Source: Cupriavidus sp. P-10
Lineage (GTDB): Bacteria > Pseudomonadota > Gammaproteobacteria > Burkholderiales > Burkholderiaceae
NCBI RefSeq assembly: GCF_003402535.2
Contig: NZ_AP025170.1
Span: 1,488,001-1,552,000 of the forward strand
DNA length: 64,000 nt
Direction: 5' to 3'
Under the pieces are notes generated by a model. The model saw only the letters and a list, made by a program, of their open reading frames with translations, was not told where the DNA came from and did no database searches. The translations under genes were made by a program, and so were the position numbers. Positions within the stretch are counted from its first letter, which is position 1. The number at the start of each line of letters is the position of its first letter. Of this stretch, positions 8,800 through 17,853 are shown piece after piece.

Positions 8800-10647
8800 A
8801 TGACGATCACGCGCAGAGACTTCCTCAACGGCACCGCGTTGACCATTGCCGCCGGGCTGGCCCCGGTGCAATGGGTGAATGCACAGCAGGGCGGGGCGGC
8901 CAGCCCTGGCTACCCTCCGTCACTGACTGGCCTGCGCGGCAATCACGAGGGGACTTATACGCTGGCCCACAGCCTGGCGCGCGAGGGGGCGAAGTATCCC
9001 GTGGTGCTGGCGCGCGAGGCCTTCGACCTGGTCGTGGTCGGCGGCGGACTGAGCGGACTGGCCGCGGCGTGGTTCTACCGGCGCCGCTTCGGCGCCGCCC
9101 GGCGCATCCTGATCCTGGACAACCACGACGACTTCGGCGGCCATGCCAAGCGCAATGAATTCACGGTGCGCGGCAAGCGGCTGGTGACCTACGGCGGCAG
9201 CGCCGAGATGCCGCCCGGCGCGGTCAGTGACGCCGCCATGCGTGAGTTGCTGGCCGGCATCGGCCTCGATCCCGCGCGCCCGCCGGCGGGCACGCCGTCA
9301 GACCCATATGCCGCACTGGGCATGGGTCGCGCGGTGTTCTTCGATGCCGAGCATTTCGGCCGCGACCAGTGGGTCGGCGGCGATCCCTTCGGCGAGCTGT
9401 TTGATGCACGCAGTGGCCTGCGCGCGCAGGGCGCTGACGCCGTGGCCCTGCAGCGCTTCCTCGACCTGGCGCCGCTGCCCGCGGCGGACCGCGCCGCGCT
9501 GTCCCGCCTGGCTGCCGGCACCGCCGACTACTTGCCCGGCCTGGAAGGCACTGCCCGCGCCGCTGCGCTGCGCACCATGCGCTACGCCGCCTTCCTGCGC
9601 GACAAGGCCGGACTCGGCCTGCCAGGGCTGCGCTTCCTGCGCAGCCGCAGCAACGACGCCTATGCGCTCGATGCCGACGGCATATCGGTGGCTGACGCCA
9701 TCGCGATCGGGTTGCCCGCCGGCGCCAGCATGCCCGCGCCGGCGGGCAACCCCAGGCTGGGCAAGTCGCCCGCCTCGCGGCTGTGGTTCCCGGATGGCAA
9801 CGCCTCGCTGGCGCGGCTGCTGGTGCACAGCCTGATTCCCGGCGTGGCGTCGTTTGGCACCCCGGTCGACGTGGCCGGCGCCGCCTTCGACTACAGCCGG
9901 CTGGACCGCGACGGCGCGCCGGTGCGGCTGCGCCTGAACAGCACCGCGATCGCGGTCGAGCCCGACGGCAACATCACCCGGGTGACCTACGGATGGAGCG
10001 GCAACCTGCATCGGGTCGAGGCGCGCCATGTGGTGCTGGCCGGCTACAACATGATGATCCCGCACCTGCTGCCGTCGCTGCCAGCGGCGCAGAAGGCGGT
10101 GCTGCGCGACGAGGCCAAGGCGCCGCTGGTCTACACCAAAGTGGCGCTGGACCACTGGCAGGCCTTCGCCACACTGCGCACGCGGCGCATCCATGCACCC
10201 GCCATGCCGTACAGCGACCTGTGGCTGGAGCCGCCCGCGGGCACCCGCCCGTCCGACCCCGCGGTGCTGCACATGCTTTATGTGCCAACCGTGCCCGACA
10301 GCGGCATGCGCGCGCGCGAGCGCTTCCGCGCCGGGCGGGCCTTCCTGCTCGGCACGCCGTTCGACGCGCTGGAGCGCGACATCCGCACGCAGCTGGACCG
10401 GATGCTGGCGCCGGCCGGCTTCAGCGCCAGCAAAGTGATCCGCGGCATTACGGTGAACCGCTGGGCGCACGGCTACAGCTATATGCCGGACAGCGTGGCC
10501 GGCGAAAACGTGGCTGCCGATGCGGCCTGGCCGAATCTGGCGGGGCTTGGCAACGTCAGCATTGCCAATAGCGACAACGCCGGGAGCCCGTCGGTGACGG
10601 CGGCGGTCAGCCAGGGCAAGCGGGCGGTGGAGCGGCTGCCGGGGTAA
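8800..10647 (+). CDS. Tat-exported FAD oxidoreductase, spermidine dehydrogenase-like
   Basis: A protein of 615 residues beginning with a twin-arginine signal (MTITRRDFLNGTALTIAAGL) and an FAD Rossmann motif near residue 70 (LVVVGGGLSGLAAAW). The mature N-terminus YPPSLTGLRGNHEGTY and the DNHDDFGGHAKRNEF motif resemble the spermidine dehydrogenase (SpdH) family as I remember it. SpdH cleaves spermidine to diaminopropane and 4-aminobutanal, giving electrons to an acceptor other than oxygen. The preceding tri-haem cytochrome would be that acceptor in the periplasm. The substrate assignment is by family resemblance; another polyamine or amine is possible. Confidence 0.8.
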   Translation: MTITRRDFLNGTALTIAAGLAPVQWVNAQQGGAASPGYPPSLTGLRGNHEGTYTLAHSLAREGAKYPVVLAREAFDLVVVGGGLSGLAAAWFYRRRFGAARRILILDNHDDFGGHAKRNEFTVRGKRLVTYGGSAEMPPGAVSDAAMRELLAGIGLDPARPPAGTPSDPYAALGMGRAVFFDAEHFGRDQWVGGDPFGELFDARSGLRAQGADAVALQRFLDLAPLPAADRAALSRLAAGTADYLPGLEGTARAAALRTMRYAAFLRDKAGLGLPGLRFLRSRSNDAYALDADGISVADAIAIGLPAGASMPAPAGNPRLGKSPASRLWFPDGNASLARLLVHSLIPGVASFGTPVDVAGAAFDYSRLDRDGAPVRLRLNSTAIAVEPDGNITRVTYGWSGNLHRVEARHVVLAGYNMMIPHLLPSLPAAQKAVLRDEAKAPLVYTKVALDHWQAFATLRTRRIHAPAMPYSDLWLEPPAGTRPSDPAVLHMLYVPTVPDSGMRARERFRAGRAFLLGTPFDALERDIRTQLDRMLAPAGFSASKVIRGITVNRWAHGYSYMPDSVAGENVAADAAWPNLAGLGNVSIANSDNAGSPSVTAAVSQGKRAVERLPG

Positions 10648-10681
10648 CAGGGAAGGCGTTTGCCGGGCAATGCGCGCGCGG

Positions 10682-11674
10682 TCAGCCAGCGCGCCCGGTC
10701 GTCAAGTCCTCGATCTCGTCGTCCTTGTCCTGCCACTGCTGTGCCAGCCAGTGATGGAACTCGGTGCGGAACGCCTTGTTGGTGGCGTAGTCGGCCTCGC
10801 AGAACGAAGGCGGCACCGGCAACTGGTGCATGCGCACCACCACCATGCCGGCGCGGCCGCAAGCCAGGTCCCAGAAGCTCGGCACGCCGTCGGGATAGGC
10901 GATGGTCACGTCGATCATCGAGCGGAAGCGCGTTCCCATTGCATTCAGCGCCACCGCCAGCCCGCCTGCCTTGGGCTTCAGCAGGTGGCGGTATGGCGAG
11001 GCCTGCGCCGCACGCTTGGCCTCGGTAAAGCGCGTGCCTTCGGCAAATACCATCACACTGGTCGGCACCAGCGAAAATTTCTCGCACGCGCGCCGCGCCG
11101 TTTCCTGGTCCTGGCGCCGCAGCGCAGGGTTGCGGCGCAGTTCCGCCTTGCCATGCCGTTTCATGAACGGGAAGTCCAGCGCCCACCAGGCCAGCCCGAT
11201 CACCGGCACGTAGATCAACTGCTGCTTCAGGAAAAACTTCAGCAACGGGATGCGCCGGTTCAGCGCGCGCTGCAGCACAAAGATATCGGCCCACGACTGG
11301 TGGTTGCAGTTGACCAGGTACCAGTCCGCATAGCGCAGCCCGGTATTGCCCTGGATATCCCACGGCGCCTGCTGGATGCGCGCGAACCAGCCGGACGTAC
11401 AGGAAATCCACGCCGTGGCAATCCCGTTCAGCATGGGATCGATGCGCCGGCGGACCGCGGCGAACGGCAGCGCCAGCTTCAGCAGCGCCAGCGGGAACAA
11501 CAGCGCGCACCAGAACAGGGTGCTGGCAACCAGCACGATCCAGCTGACGATGCCGGTGATCCACCCAAAGCGGCCGCGCGGCAAGGGCAGGGTGCGATGA
11601 GACCCGGAGGATGCGCTGGATTGACCAGCATCGGCGGCACGGGGCGTGCCGGATGGCGAGGTAGGAAAAGTCAT
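10682..11674 (-). CDS. PlsC-type lysophospholipid acyltransferase (YihG-like)
   Basis: A protein of 330 residues with an N-terminal membrane helix (around 36-62). It has the acyltransferase signature NHQSWADIFVLQ (the NHx4D catalytic pair), the glycerophosphate-binding motif FAEGTRFTEAKR, and the later VTIAYPDGVPSFWD block. These motifs identify a 1-acyl-glycerol-3-phosphate acyltransferase acting at the inner membrane, in the longer YihG-like subgroup. A charged and Ser/Pro-rich N-terminal stretch of about 30 residues precedes the membrane helix, so a shorter start is possible but less likely. It is convergent with the flavoprotein gene and has no operon partner. Confidence 0.88.
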   Translation of the reverse strand: MTFPTSPSGTPRAADAGQSSASSGSHRTLPLPRGRFGWITGIVSWIVLVASTLFWCALLFPLALLKLALPFAAVRRRIDPMLNGIATAWISCTSGWFARIQQAPWDIQGNTGLRYADWYLVNCNHQSWADIFVLQRALNRRIPLLKFFLKQQLIYVPVIGLAWWALDFPFMKRHGKAELRRNPALRRQDQETARRACEKFSLVPTSVMVFAEGTRFTEAKRAAQASPYRHLLKPKAGGLAVALNAMGTRFRSMIDVTIAYPDGVPSFWDLACGRAGMVVVRMHQLPVPPSFCEADYATNKAFRTEFHHWLAQQWQDKDDEIEDLTTGRAG

Positions 11675-11989
11675 GGATGCCAGTTTGCTAGCTCTCGGCG
11701 GATAAAGGCTTGAGCAGAGTCAAGGCGGGCAGTACGAATCTGGAGCCGCAGGACACAGTTGTGACGCCAGTGTGACGTCAGTGCCTAGTGTACGACAGGA
11801 TGCGCGCCGGAAATGGCGCCGGGGGCACCTGCAATGCTGGGGCAGCCCGTCTGGACGGCGCGCTGCGGAGGAAGTCCCGGATCAACGCGGCGTGGAAGGA
11901 CTATGCTTTGAGAACGGGCATGCCGGACGCAATGCGGGCTACGCTGGCATCACGGCCCCAGCCACGCACAACCGTATGGCGGTGACGAC
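11675..11989. other. Intergenic region, no gene seen
   Basis: This 315-bp gap separates the divergent acyltransferase and lipoprotein genes. Short open frames exist but show no family-like sequence or ribosome site. Two adjacent 11-bp direct repeats, GTGACGCCAGT at 11761-11771 and GTGACGTCAGT at 11772-11782, could be a regulator site. No terminator or RNA gene is visible. Confidence 0.5.
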
Positions 11990-12373
11990 ATGAAGCGTGT
12001 TCACGCCCTGATCGCGGCCAGCGCAATGCTGGCTGCCTGCGTTTCGACGGGCGTCGACGTCCGGCAGGAGCATCTGGAAAACTTCATGCTCGGCTTCTCC
12101 ACGCTTGACGACGTGACCGGGCAACTCGGCAAGCCGACCTCGGAGACGACGCTGAGCAACGGGTCGATCATCCTGGTCTATTCCTTCGCGGCCTCCCGGC
12201 CGCATCCAGAGAGCTTCATCCCCTTCATCGGCCCGCTGTTCGCCGGCGGCTCCATCCGCTCGTCGATGGTGCTGTTCGAGTTCGACGAAAACGGTGTGCT
12301 CAGGAGCCAGCGCAGGAGCATGTCGACCAGTGCGTCGGGGCTGAGCGTATTGCCGGCGGATGCTTTGCCGTAG
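11990..12373 (+). CDS. BamE/SmpA-like outer-membrane lipoprotein
   Basis: A protein of 127 residues with a lipoprotein signal: a hydrophobic N-terminus ending in the lipobox LAAC with the acylated cysteine at residue 17. The mature part has a segment (FMLGFSTLDDVTGQLGKPTS, followed by a tyrosine-containing strand, ILVYSF) that resembles the small alpha-beta fold of SmpA/OmlA proteins. In those proteins a GxSxxxVxxxLGxP motif is typical. It is likely anchored in the outer membrane, with a role in envelope assembly or stress inferred from the family only. It converges on phnM and has no operon partner. Confidence 0.75.
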   Translation: MKRVHALIAASAMLAACVSTGVDVRQEHLENFMLGFSTLDDVTGQLGKPTSETTLSNGSIILVYSFAASRPHPESFIPFIGPLFAGGSIRSSMVLFEFDENGVLRSQRRSMSTSASGLSVLPADALP

Positions 12374-12399
12374 CGATGTCCTCGCGGACACCGCCTTGG

Positions 12400-12449
12400 G
12401 TCGCTTCCGGTCGCTTCCTGTCGCTCCAGGCCGCTTCAGGCTGCTTCGG
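12400..12449. repeat. Degenerate 10-bp tandem repeat across the phnM stop codon
   Basis: Five successive 10-bp units can be read: GTCGCTTCCG, GTCGCTTCCT, GTCGCTCCAG, GCCGCTTCAG, GCTGCTTCGG. The phnM stop codon lies inside the fourth unit, so the repeat encodes the last residues of PhnM and continues into the spacer. Confidence 0.7.
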
Positions 12450-13644
12450 GCACGGATTCCGGCCGGGTTGCCGCGCCGGCCTCGGCCCGGCCCGTGGGAT
12501 ACCCTGCCGCAAACACCATCCGCCCCGCCGACCACGTATGGGTGACCAGCGGCTGGCCGGCCACGCTGGCCACGGCAATCACGTCGGCGCGCAGTCCCGG
12601 CGCCAGGCGCCCGCGGTCGCGCAGCAGGCAGGCTTCCGCCGGGTTTGCCGTCACCAGCGCCAGCGCTTCGTTCAGTGGCAGTTCAGCCTGCCGTGCCGCG
12701 GCATAGGCGGCGGCGATCAGCGTAGAGGGCTGGTAGTCCGAGCACAGGATGGTGCCGACGCCGGCGTGGATGGCGTCGATCGCCCGCATCGAGCCGCTCT
12801 GGCTCTTGCCGCGCAGTACGTTGGGTGCGCCCAGGATGGTCGGCAGCGCTTGCGCGCAGGCGGCTTGCGCAGTCTCCAGGTTGATCGGGAACTCGCTCAT
12901 GCGCACGCCCAGCGCCTGCATGGCTGCGATGCGCTGGGGCGAATCGTCGTCATGGCTGGCCGTGGGGATGCCGAGACGGTGCGCCTGTGCCACCAGCCGG
13001 TTGACGCGCTCGTGCGCGCCGTCCAGTGCGGCAGCTTTCTTGTCGGCGGCATCGGCGGCTTCCTCGCGGGTCATGCCGTGGTTGCCCATCATGTAGGCAA
13101 GGTAGGCGTCCAGCGTCTTGAACTGGCCCTGGCCCGGCGAATGGTCCATCACCGACAGCAGGTCGACCACGCCCTCGGCCATCAGCATTTCCAGCACCGG
13201 CACGGCGCCGGCGTCGGTCACTTCATAGCGGCAGTGGATGCGGTTATCGACCAGGCTGTGGCGGCGGAACGCGGCTAGGGTACGCACCAGCGTGGCGGCG
13301 GTGTCGACGTTGCGCACGCCGAAGTGGTTGCCGGCAAAGGACAGCGCATGGTACGGCGTGGTGATGCCGGCGGCGGCGTTGCGGCGGTCGACCTGGGCCA
13401 CGGCGAAGTCCAGCGGAAACAGCACGTTGGCGCGCGGCTCGACCTCTTTCTCGATGGCATCGCAATGCACGTCGACCAGCCCCGGCATCAGGGTGTGGCC
13501 GCGCAGGTCGATCACCTCGGCGTGCGCGGGCGCGGCGGCAGGCTCGATGGCGGCGATATGGCCGTCATCGATCAGCAGCGCGCTGTCGTGCAGCACGCGG
13601 TCGGGCAATACCACGGTGGCGTGCGTGAGGTAGGTTGCAGGCAT
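12436..13644 (-). CDS. phnM: PhnM, alpha-D-ribose 1-methylphosphonate 5-triphosphate diphosphatase (copy 1)
   Basis: A protein of 402 residues of the amidohydrolase superfamily. The metal site motif DVHCDA appears after the LPGLVDV-type strand, along with PhnM signatures SVMDHSPGQGQF, TASHDDDS, GAPNVLRG and CSDYQPSTL. PhnM removes pyrophosphate from the ribose triphosphate phosphonate made by the PhnGHL complex, giving the substrate of C-P lyase. The ATG at 13642-13644 starts a normal N-terminal strand (MPATYLTHATVVLPD). It is the last gene of the phnGHIJKLM operon, 23 bp after phnL. It resembles E. coli PhnM more closely than the second copy at 19.3 kb does, since it keeps the MDHSPGQ motif. 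Confidence 0.95.
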   Translation of the reverse strand: MPATYLTHATVVLPDRVLHDSALLIDDGHIAAIEPAAAPAHAEVIDLRGHTLMPGLVDVHCDAIEKEVEPRANVLFPLDFAVAQVDRRNAAAGITTPYHALSFAGNHFGVRNVDTAATLVRTLAAFRRHSLVDNRIHCRYEVTDAGAVPVLEMLMAEGVVDLLSVMDHSPGQGQFKTLDAYLAYMMGNHGMTREEAADAADKKAAALDGAHERVNRLVAQAHRLGIPTASHDDDSPQRIAAMQALGVRMSEFPINLETAQAACAQALPTILGAPNVLRGKSQSGSMRAIDAIHAGVGTILCSDYQPSTLIAAAYAAARQAELPLNEALALVTANPAEACLLRDRGRLAPGLRADVIAVASVAGQPLVTHTWSAGRMVFAAGYPTGRAEAGAATRPESVPEAA

Positions 13645-13667
13645 GTCCGGCTCCGTTGTTCTGACAG

Positions 13668-14399
13668 TTACTGGCCGGCGAGGGCAGTGGCAGGCTGCAG
13701 CGGCAGCAGGCGCGTGGCCACGGCGTCGCGTACCGCCTCGTCGTGGAAGATGCCGATCAGCGCGCGGCCTTCGGCCAGCGCCTCGCGGATCAGTTCGACC
13801 ACGACCGCGCGGTTGTCGGCATCGAGCGAGGCGGTGGGCTCGTCGAGCAGCAGGATGGGGTGCCCGCCGATCAGGCCGCGTGCAATGTTGACGCGCTGCT
13901 GCTCGCCGCCGGAGAACGTGGCCGGCGGCAGTTCCCACAGCCGGCGCGGCAGATTCAGGCGTCCCAGCAGCACCTCGGCGCGGGCGCGGGCTTCTTCATG
14001 GCTGGTGCCGCGCTGTTGCAGCGGATCGGCCACCACGTCCAGCGCCGACACGCGCGGGATGGCGCGCAGGAACTGGCTGACATAGCCGATAACATCGCGG
14101 CGCAGCTTCAGTACGCGCTGTTCGGGGGCGTTGTTAAGCTCGACCCACGGCTCGCCGTCGGCGCTGGTGTCGCGCAGGCGGATGCTGCCTTCGGTCGCCA
14201 GGTAGTTGCCGTACAGGCAGCGCAGCAGCGTGCTCTTGCCCGTGCCGGACGGACCCGACAGTACCAGGCATTCGCCGCGCGCGGCGTCGAAGTCGATCGC
14301 GCTCAGCACCGGCAGGCGGATGCCCCCCTGGTTGTGCAGCGTAAACATCTTGCCGAGGCCGCGGACCTCGACCAGTTTCTGTGCATTGTCTGCTTGCAT
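13668..14399 (-). CDS. phnL: PhnL, ABC-type ATPase of the C-P lyase complex
   Basis: A protein of 243 residues with Walker A (SGPSGTGKSTLL), signature motif (FSGGEQQRVNIARGL) and Walker B (PILLLDEPTASLD). PhnL is an ABC-type NTPase that works in the cytoplasm with PhnG, PhnH and PhnI in attaching phosphonate to the ribose of ATP, not in transport. It follows phnK by 4 bp and precedes phnM. Length and gene order match the family. Confidence 0.95.
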   Translation of the reverse strand: MQADNAQKLVEVRGLGKMFTLHNQGGIRLPVLSAIDFDAARGECLVLSGPSGTGKSTLLRCLYGNYLATEGSIRLRDTSADGEPWVELNNAPEQRVLKLRRDVIGYVSQFLRAIPRVSALDVVADPLQQRGTSHEEARARAEVLLGRLNLPRRLWELPPATFSGGEQQRVNIARGLIGGHPILLLDEPTASLDADNRAVVVELIREALAEGRALIGIFHDEAVRDAVATRLLPLQPATALAGQ

Positions 14400-14403
14400 G
14401 TCG

Positions 14404-15180
14404 TCAGCCTTGCAGGATGGAGGAGACCAGCAACTGCGTGTACGGGTGCTGCGGGTCGTCGAGGATCTGGTCGGTCAGGCCTTGCTCGACCACGCGGCCG
14501 CCCTGCATCACCAGCGTGCGGTGCGCGAGCAGGCGCGCCACGGCGAGGTCGTGCGTGACCAGCACCGCGGCCAGGCCCAGGTCGGACACCAGCCGGCGCA
14601 ACAGGTCGAGCAGGCGCGCCTGCACCGAGACATCGAGCGAGGCAGTAGGCTCGTCCATGAACACCAGCCGAGGATGCGTGACCAGGTTGCGCGCGATCTG
14701 CAGGCGCTGCTGCATGCCGCCCGAGAACGTGCCGGGCACGTCGTCCAGGCGCGCGAGGTCGATCTCCATTTTCTCGAGCCAGCTTCCGGCGACTTCGCGC
14801 AGGTTGCCGTAGTGTCGCTCGCCCACGGCCATCAGCCGCTCGGCGATATTGGCGCCCGCGCTGACCTGCATGCGCAGGCCGTCGCGGGCATGCTGGCGCA
14901 CGAAGCCCCAGTCAGTGCGGGCCAGCAGCCGCATGCGCGCGCTCGACAGCGTGGCGAGGTCGGCCAGGCCGGACTCGCGCATGTCGTAGCTGACGCTGCC
15001 GCGCTGCGGTGGCGCCTGCATCGACAGGGCCTGCAGCAGCGTGCTCTTGCCAGAGCCGGATTCGCCGACCACGCACAGCACCTCGCCGGGATAGAGGTCG
15101 AAGCTGACGTCATGGCAGCCATGCAGGCCGTCCCAGGTGCGCGTCAGGTCGCGCACCGACAGCAGCGGGGTCGCGCTCAT
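14404..15180 (-). CDS. phnK: PhnK, ABC-type ATPase subunit of C-P lyase
   Basis: A protein of 258 residues with Walker A ([11 protein letters not shown]), signature FSGGMQQRLQIARNL, Walker B (RLVFMDEPTASLD) and the switch histidine region LVTHDLAVA. PhnK binds the PhnGHIJ core complex and drives turnover. Its ATG (15178-15180) overlaps the phnJ stop (ATGA), so translation is coupled. Sequence further upstream in this frame belongs to the phnJ shadow and is not used. Confidence 0.95.
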   Translation of the reverse strand: MSATPLLSVRDLTRTWDGLHGCHDVSFDLYPGEVLCVVGESGSGKSTLLQALSMQAPPQRGSVSYDMRESGLADLATLSSARMRLLARTDWGFVRQHARDGLRMQVSAGANIAERLMAVGERHYGNLREVAGSWLEKMEIDLARLDDVPGTFSGGMQQRLQIARNLVTHPRLVFMDEPTASLDVSVQARLLDLLRRLVSDLGLAAVLVTHDLAVARLLAHRTLVMQGGRVVEQGLTDQILDDPQHPYTQLLVSSILQG

Positions 15181-16079
15181 CGTGCACCTCCTGCGGCGGC
15201 CTTGAGGGCTTGCTCGGCCTGGCGGTCCGCGCAGTACTCGGTGTCCGAGCACACGAACATGCGCGTGCCGGCATCGTCGGTGATGATCTCGTCCAGGTAG
15301 CTGTCGGTGGCGCCGCACTGGGCGCAGCAACTGGTCCACTTCTCGACCGTGAACGGGTGGTCGGCGAAGTCCAGGCTCTTTACCGAGGTGTAAGGCGGCA
15401 CGGCATAGACGCGCTTCTCGCGCCCGGCGCCGAACAGCATCAGCGCAGGGCTGCGGTCGAGCTTGGGGTTGTCGAACTTGGGAATCGGCGACGGCCGCAT
15501 CATGTAGCGCTGGTTGACGATCACGGGATAGTCGTAAGTGGTGGCGATATGCCCGTGATGGGCGACGTCTTCATAGAGCTTGACGTGCATCGCGCCGTAC
15601 TCCGACAGCGCGTGCATGGTGCGGGTCTCGGTCTCGCTCGGCTCCAGCCAGCGCAGCGGCTCGGGGATCGGCACCTGGAACACCATGGTCTGGCCCGCGC
15701 GCAACGGCGTTTCCGGAATGCGGTGGCGGGTCTGGATGATGGTGGCCTCGGCGGTGCGCTCGGTGGTCTGCACGCCGGTCACGCGGCCGAAGAAGCGGCG
15801 GATATTGATGGCGTTGGTGGTGTCGTCGGAACCCTGGTCGATCACCTTGAGCATGTCAGGCTTGCCGATAATGGCCGCGGTGACCTGGATGCCGCCGGTG
15901 CCCCAGCCATAGGGCAGCGGCATTTCGCGGCTGCCGAACGGGACCTGGTAGCCGGGAATCGCCACGGCCTTGAGCAGCGCGCGGCGCAGCATGCGCTTGG
16001 TCGATTCGTCGAGGTACCCGAAGTTGTAGTGTTCGTCGCGGGCGATGCCCGTGGTGGCGGATGCGTTCGCGGTGGTCAT
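15177..16079 (-). CDS. phnJ: PhnJ, carbon-phosphorus lyase (radical SAM)
   Basis: A protein of 300 residues, the radical-SAM enzyme that cleaves the C-P bond of ribose 1-alkylphosphonate 5-phosphate, releasing alkane and a cyclic ribose phosphate. The cluster cysteines are present with the family spacing: C-A-Q-C, then a Cys 22 residues later (MFVC), then a further Cys 6 residues on (SDTEYC). This matches the three [4Fe-4S] ligands and the catalytic thiyl cysteine of E. coli PhnJ. It overlaps phnI and phnK by 4 bp on each side. Nothing suggests loss of function. Confidence 0.97.
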   Translation of the reverse strand: MTTANASATTGIARDEHYNFGYLDESTKRMLRRALLKAVAIPGYQVPFGSREMPLPYGWGTGGIQVTAAIIGKPDMLKVIDQGSDDTTNAINIRRFFGRVTGVQTTERTAEATIIQTRHRIPETPLRAGQTMVFQVPIPEPLRWLEPSETETRTMHALSEYGAMHVKLYEDVAHHGHIATTYDYPVIVNQRYMMRPSPIPKFDNPKLDRSPALMLFGAGREKRVYAVPPYTSVKSLDFADHPFTVEKWTSCCAQCGATDSYLDEIITDDAGTRMFVCSDTEYCADRQAEQALKAAAGGAR

Positions 16080-17224
16080 GCCAGCGACTCCTCTTGCGGC
16101 TGGGGCCGGGGTTGCGATTCAGGTTGCGACCCCGCCGGCGCTGCGGTTGTGATCGTGCCTGCCTGCTCGCCGCGCAGGCGGCGCAGCAGTTCCAGGTTGG
16201 CCTGGAAGTCCACGTAGTGCGGCAGCTTCAGGTGTTGCACGAAGCCGGAGGCCTCGACGTTGTCGCTGTGGTACAGCATGAATTCGATATCGTTGGCCGG
16301 GGCGTCGGCGGCTTCGCCCAGTTCGGCGGCGCGCATGGCGCGATCGGTCAGCGCCATCGACATGGCCTTGCGCTCGTTGTAGCCGAACACCAGGCCGTAG
16401 CCACGCGTGAAGCGCGGCGCTTCGTCGGCGTTGCCGGCGAACTGGCTGACCATCTGGCATTCGGTCAGTTCGATCTCGCCGATCGTCACCGCGAAGCCGA
16501 GCTCTTCGACAAACAGTTCGACCTCGGCGGTGCCATAGCGGATTTCCGCCGCGAACGGGTGCGAGTTGCCATAGCCGCGCTGCGTGGAATAGCCCATCGA
16601 CAGCAGGAAGCCTTCATCGGCGCGCGCCAGGTTCTGCAGGCGCGCGGCGCGGCTGGCGGGGAAGGTCAGCGGTTCGCGCGTCAGGTCGGGCGGGGCGGGG
16701 TCGCCCACGGGGATCTCGTCGGCTTCGACCAGTTGTTCCGCTTCCAGCAAGCCGGTCACGCGCGGCATGCTGGCGGGCAGCGGCTCGGCCGATGGCGGCA
16801 GCGGCGCGGGCTCGCGGCCGGCTTCGAGTGAAAAGTCCAGCAGGCGCTGCGTGTAGTCATAGGTCGGCCCGAGTACCTGGCCGCCGGGCACGTCCTTGAA
16901 GGTCGACGAAATCCGGCGCTGCAGGCGCATCGCGCCGGTATCGACAGGCACCGTATAGCCAAAGCGCGCCAGCGTGGTCCGATACGCGCGCAACAGGAAC
17001 ACCGCCTCGATCTGGTCGCCGGCGGCCTGCTTCAGCGCCAGCGCGGCCAGGTGCGGGTCGTACAGCGAGCCCTCGGCCATCACGCGCGACACGGCCAGCG
17101 GCATCTGCTCGCGGATCTGCGCCAGCGTCAGCTCCGGCAGCGCCGTGTCGCCGCGGCGGTAGGCGTCGAGCATCTGGTAGGAATTCAGGATGGCGCGTTC
17201 GCCACCTTTGACGGCTACATACAT
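16076..17224 (-). CDS. phnI: PhnI, nucleosidase core subunit of C-P lyase
   Basis: A protein of 382 residues starting MYVAVKGGERAILNSYQMLD, the highly conserved PhnI N-terminus. PhnI exchanges the adenine of ATP for the phosphonate together with PhnG, PhnH and PhnL. The C-terminal 25 residues are Gln/Pro-rich and probably disordered. The start is 2 bp after the phnH stop and the end overlaps phnJ by 4 bp. Confidence 0.96.
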   Translation of the reverse strand: MYVAVKGGERAILNSYQMLDAYRRGDTALPELTLAQIREQMPLAVSRVMAEGSLYDPHLAALALKQAAGDQIEAVFLLRAYRTTLARFGYTVPVDTGAMRLQRRISSTFKDVPGGQVLGPTYDYTQRLLDFSLEAGREPAPLPPSAEPLPASMPRVTGLLEAEQLVEADEIPVGDPAPPDLTREPLTFPASRAARLQNLARADEGFLLSMGYSTQRGYGNSHPFAAEIRYGTAEVELFVEELGFAVTIGEIELTECQMVSQFAGNADEAPRFTRGYGLVFGYNERKAMSMALTDRAMRAAELGEAADAPANDIEFMLYHSDNVEASGFVQHLKLPHYVDFQANLELLRRLRGEQAGTITTAAPAGSQPESQPRPQPQEESLA

Positions 17225-17225
17225 G

Positions 17226-17852
17226 TCAGGCCTCCATCTGCGTGGTGCGCGTCAGCGCGCAGAACCGGTCGCCGCTGGCGAGCAACAGGTCGACGCCCAG
17301 CGGAAAGCCGGCGTTGTTGGCGCGCCAGGCGCCGCGGAAGTCCGCCGGCAGGCCGGCCACGCGCAGCGTTTGCGTGTGCTCGATGCCGGGGCCGCACAGC
17401 GTGAAGGTGTCGCCGTCGTCCAGCGAAGCGACTTCCACCAACAGCGTGGCCGAGCGGTCCGGGAAAGCGGACTCGCCCTGCGCGCACTCTGCCAGCGCCG
17501 GCATGGCGTGGCCGGCGGGCACGCACACGAAGGTGGCGGCGCGGAGGTCGTCGGTCAGCGGACAACCGCAATGGAAGCGCAGGAACGCGCGCGCCGCGGC
17601 GGGCACGCCCGCGGGCAACCACACCGGGGTATCGGGATCGGCCAGCGTCAGCAGCAGCGCGGCCAGCGCCGGCGACAGGCCGTCGGGCAGGCCGCTGGTC
17701 ACCGGCAGGGACTGGATTTGTCCGGGATGGGCGAAGGCATGCAGCGTGGCGCGGAATACCTGCTGTGCATCGTCGACCGGGTTGTCAAAGCCAGGCACCA
17801 GCGAGGTGGCGGCGGACAGCACCGGCGTTGCGGAGGATTGGGCGGATGTCAT
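17226..17852 (-). CDS. phnH: PhnH, core subunit of C-P lyase
   Basis: A protein of 208 residues with the PhnH features PGFDNPVDDAQQVFRATLHA near the N-terminus and a C-terminal FPLGVDLLLASGDRFCALTR block. PhnH is a PLP-transferase-like fold without cofactor that forms the PhnG2H2I2J2 core. The ATG at 17850-17852 follows the phnG stop immediately, so expression is coupled. Confidence 0.95.
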   Translation of the reverse strand: MTSAQSSATPVLSAATSLVPGFDNPVDDAQQVFRATLHAFAHPGQIQSLPVTSGLPDGLSPALAALLLTLADPDTPVWLPAGVPAAARAFLRFHCGCPLTDDLRAATFVCVPAGHAMPALAECAQGESAFPDRSATLLVEVASLDDGDTFTLCGPGIEHTQTLRVAGLPADFRGAWRANNAGFPLGVDLLLASGDRFCALTRTTQMEA

Positions 17853-17853
17853 G

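Noticed and set aside
11772..11993. A 73-codon frame before the lipoprotein gene
   Set aside because: There is no ribosome site, its composition is Arg-rich, and it overlaps the start of the real gene in another frame.
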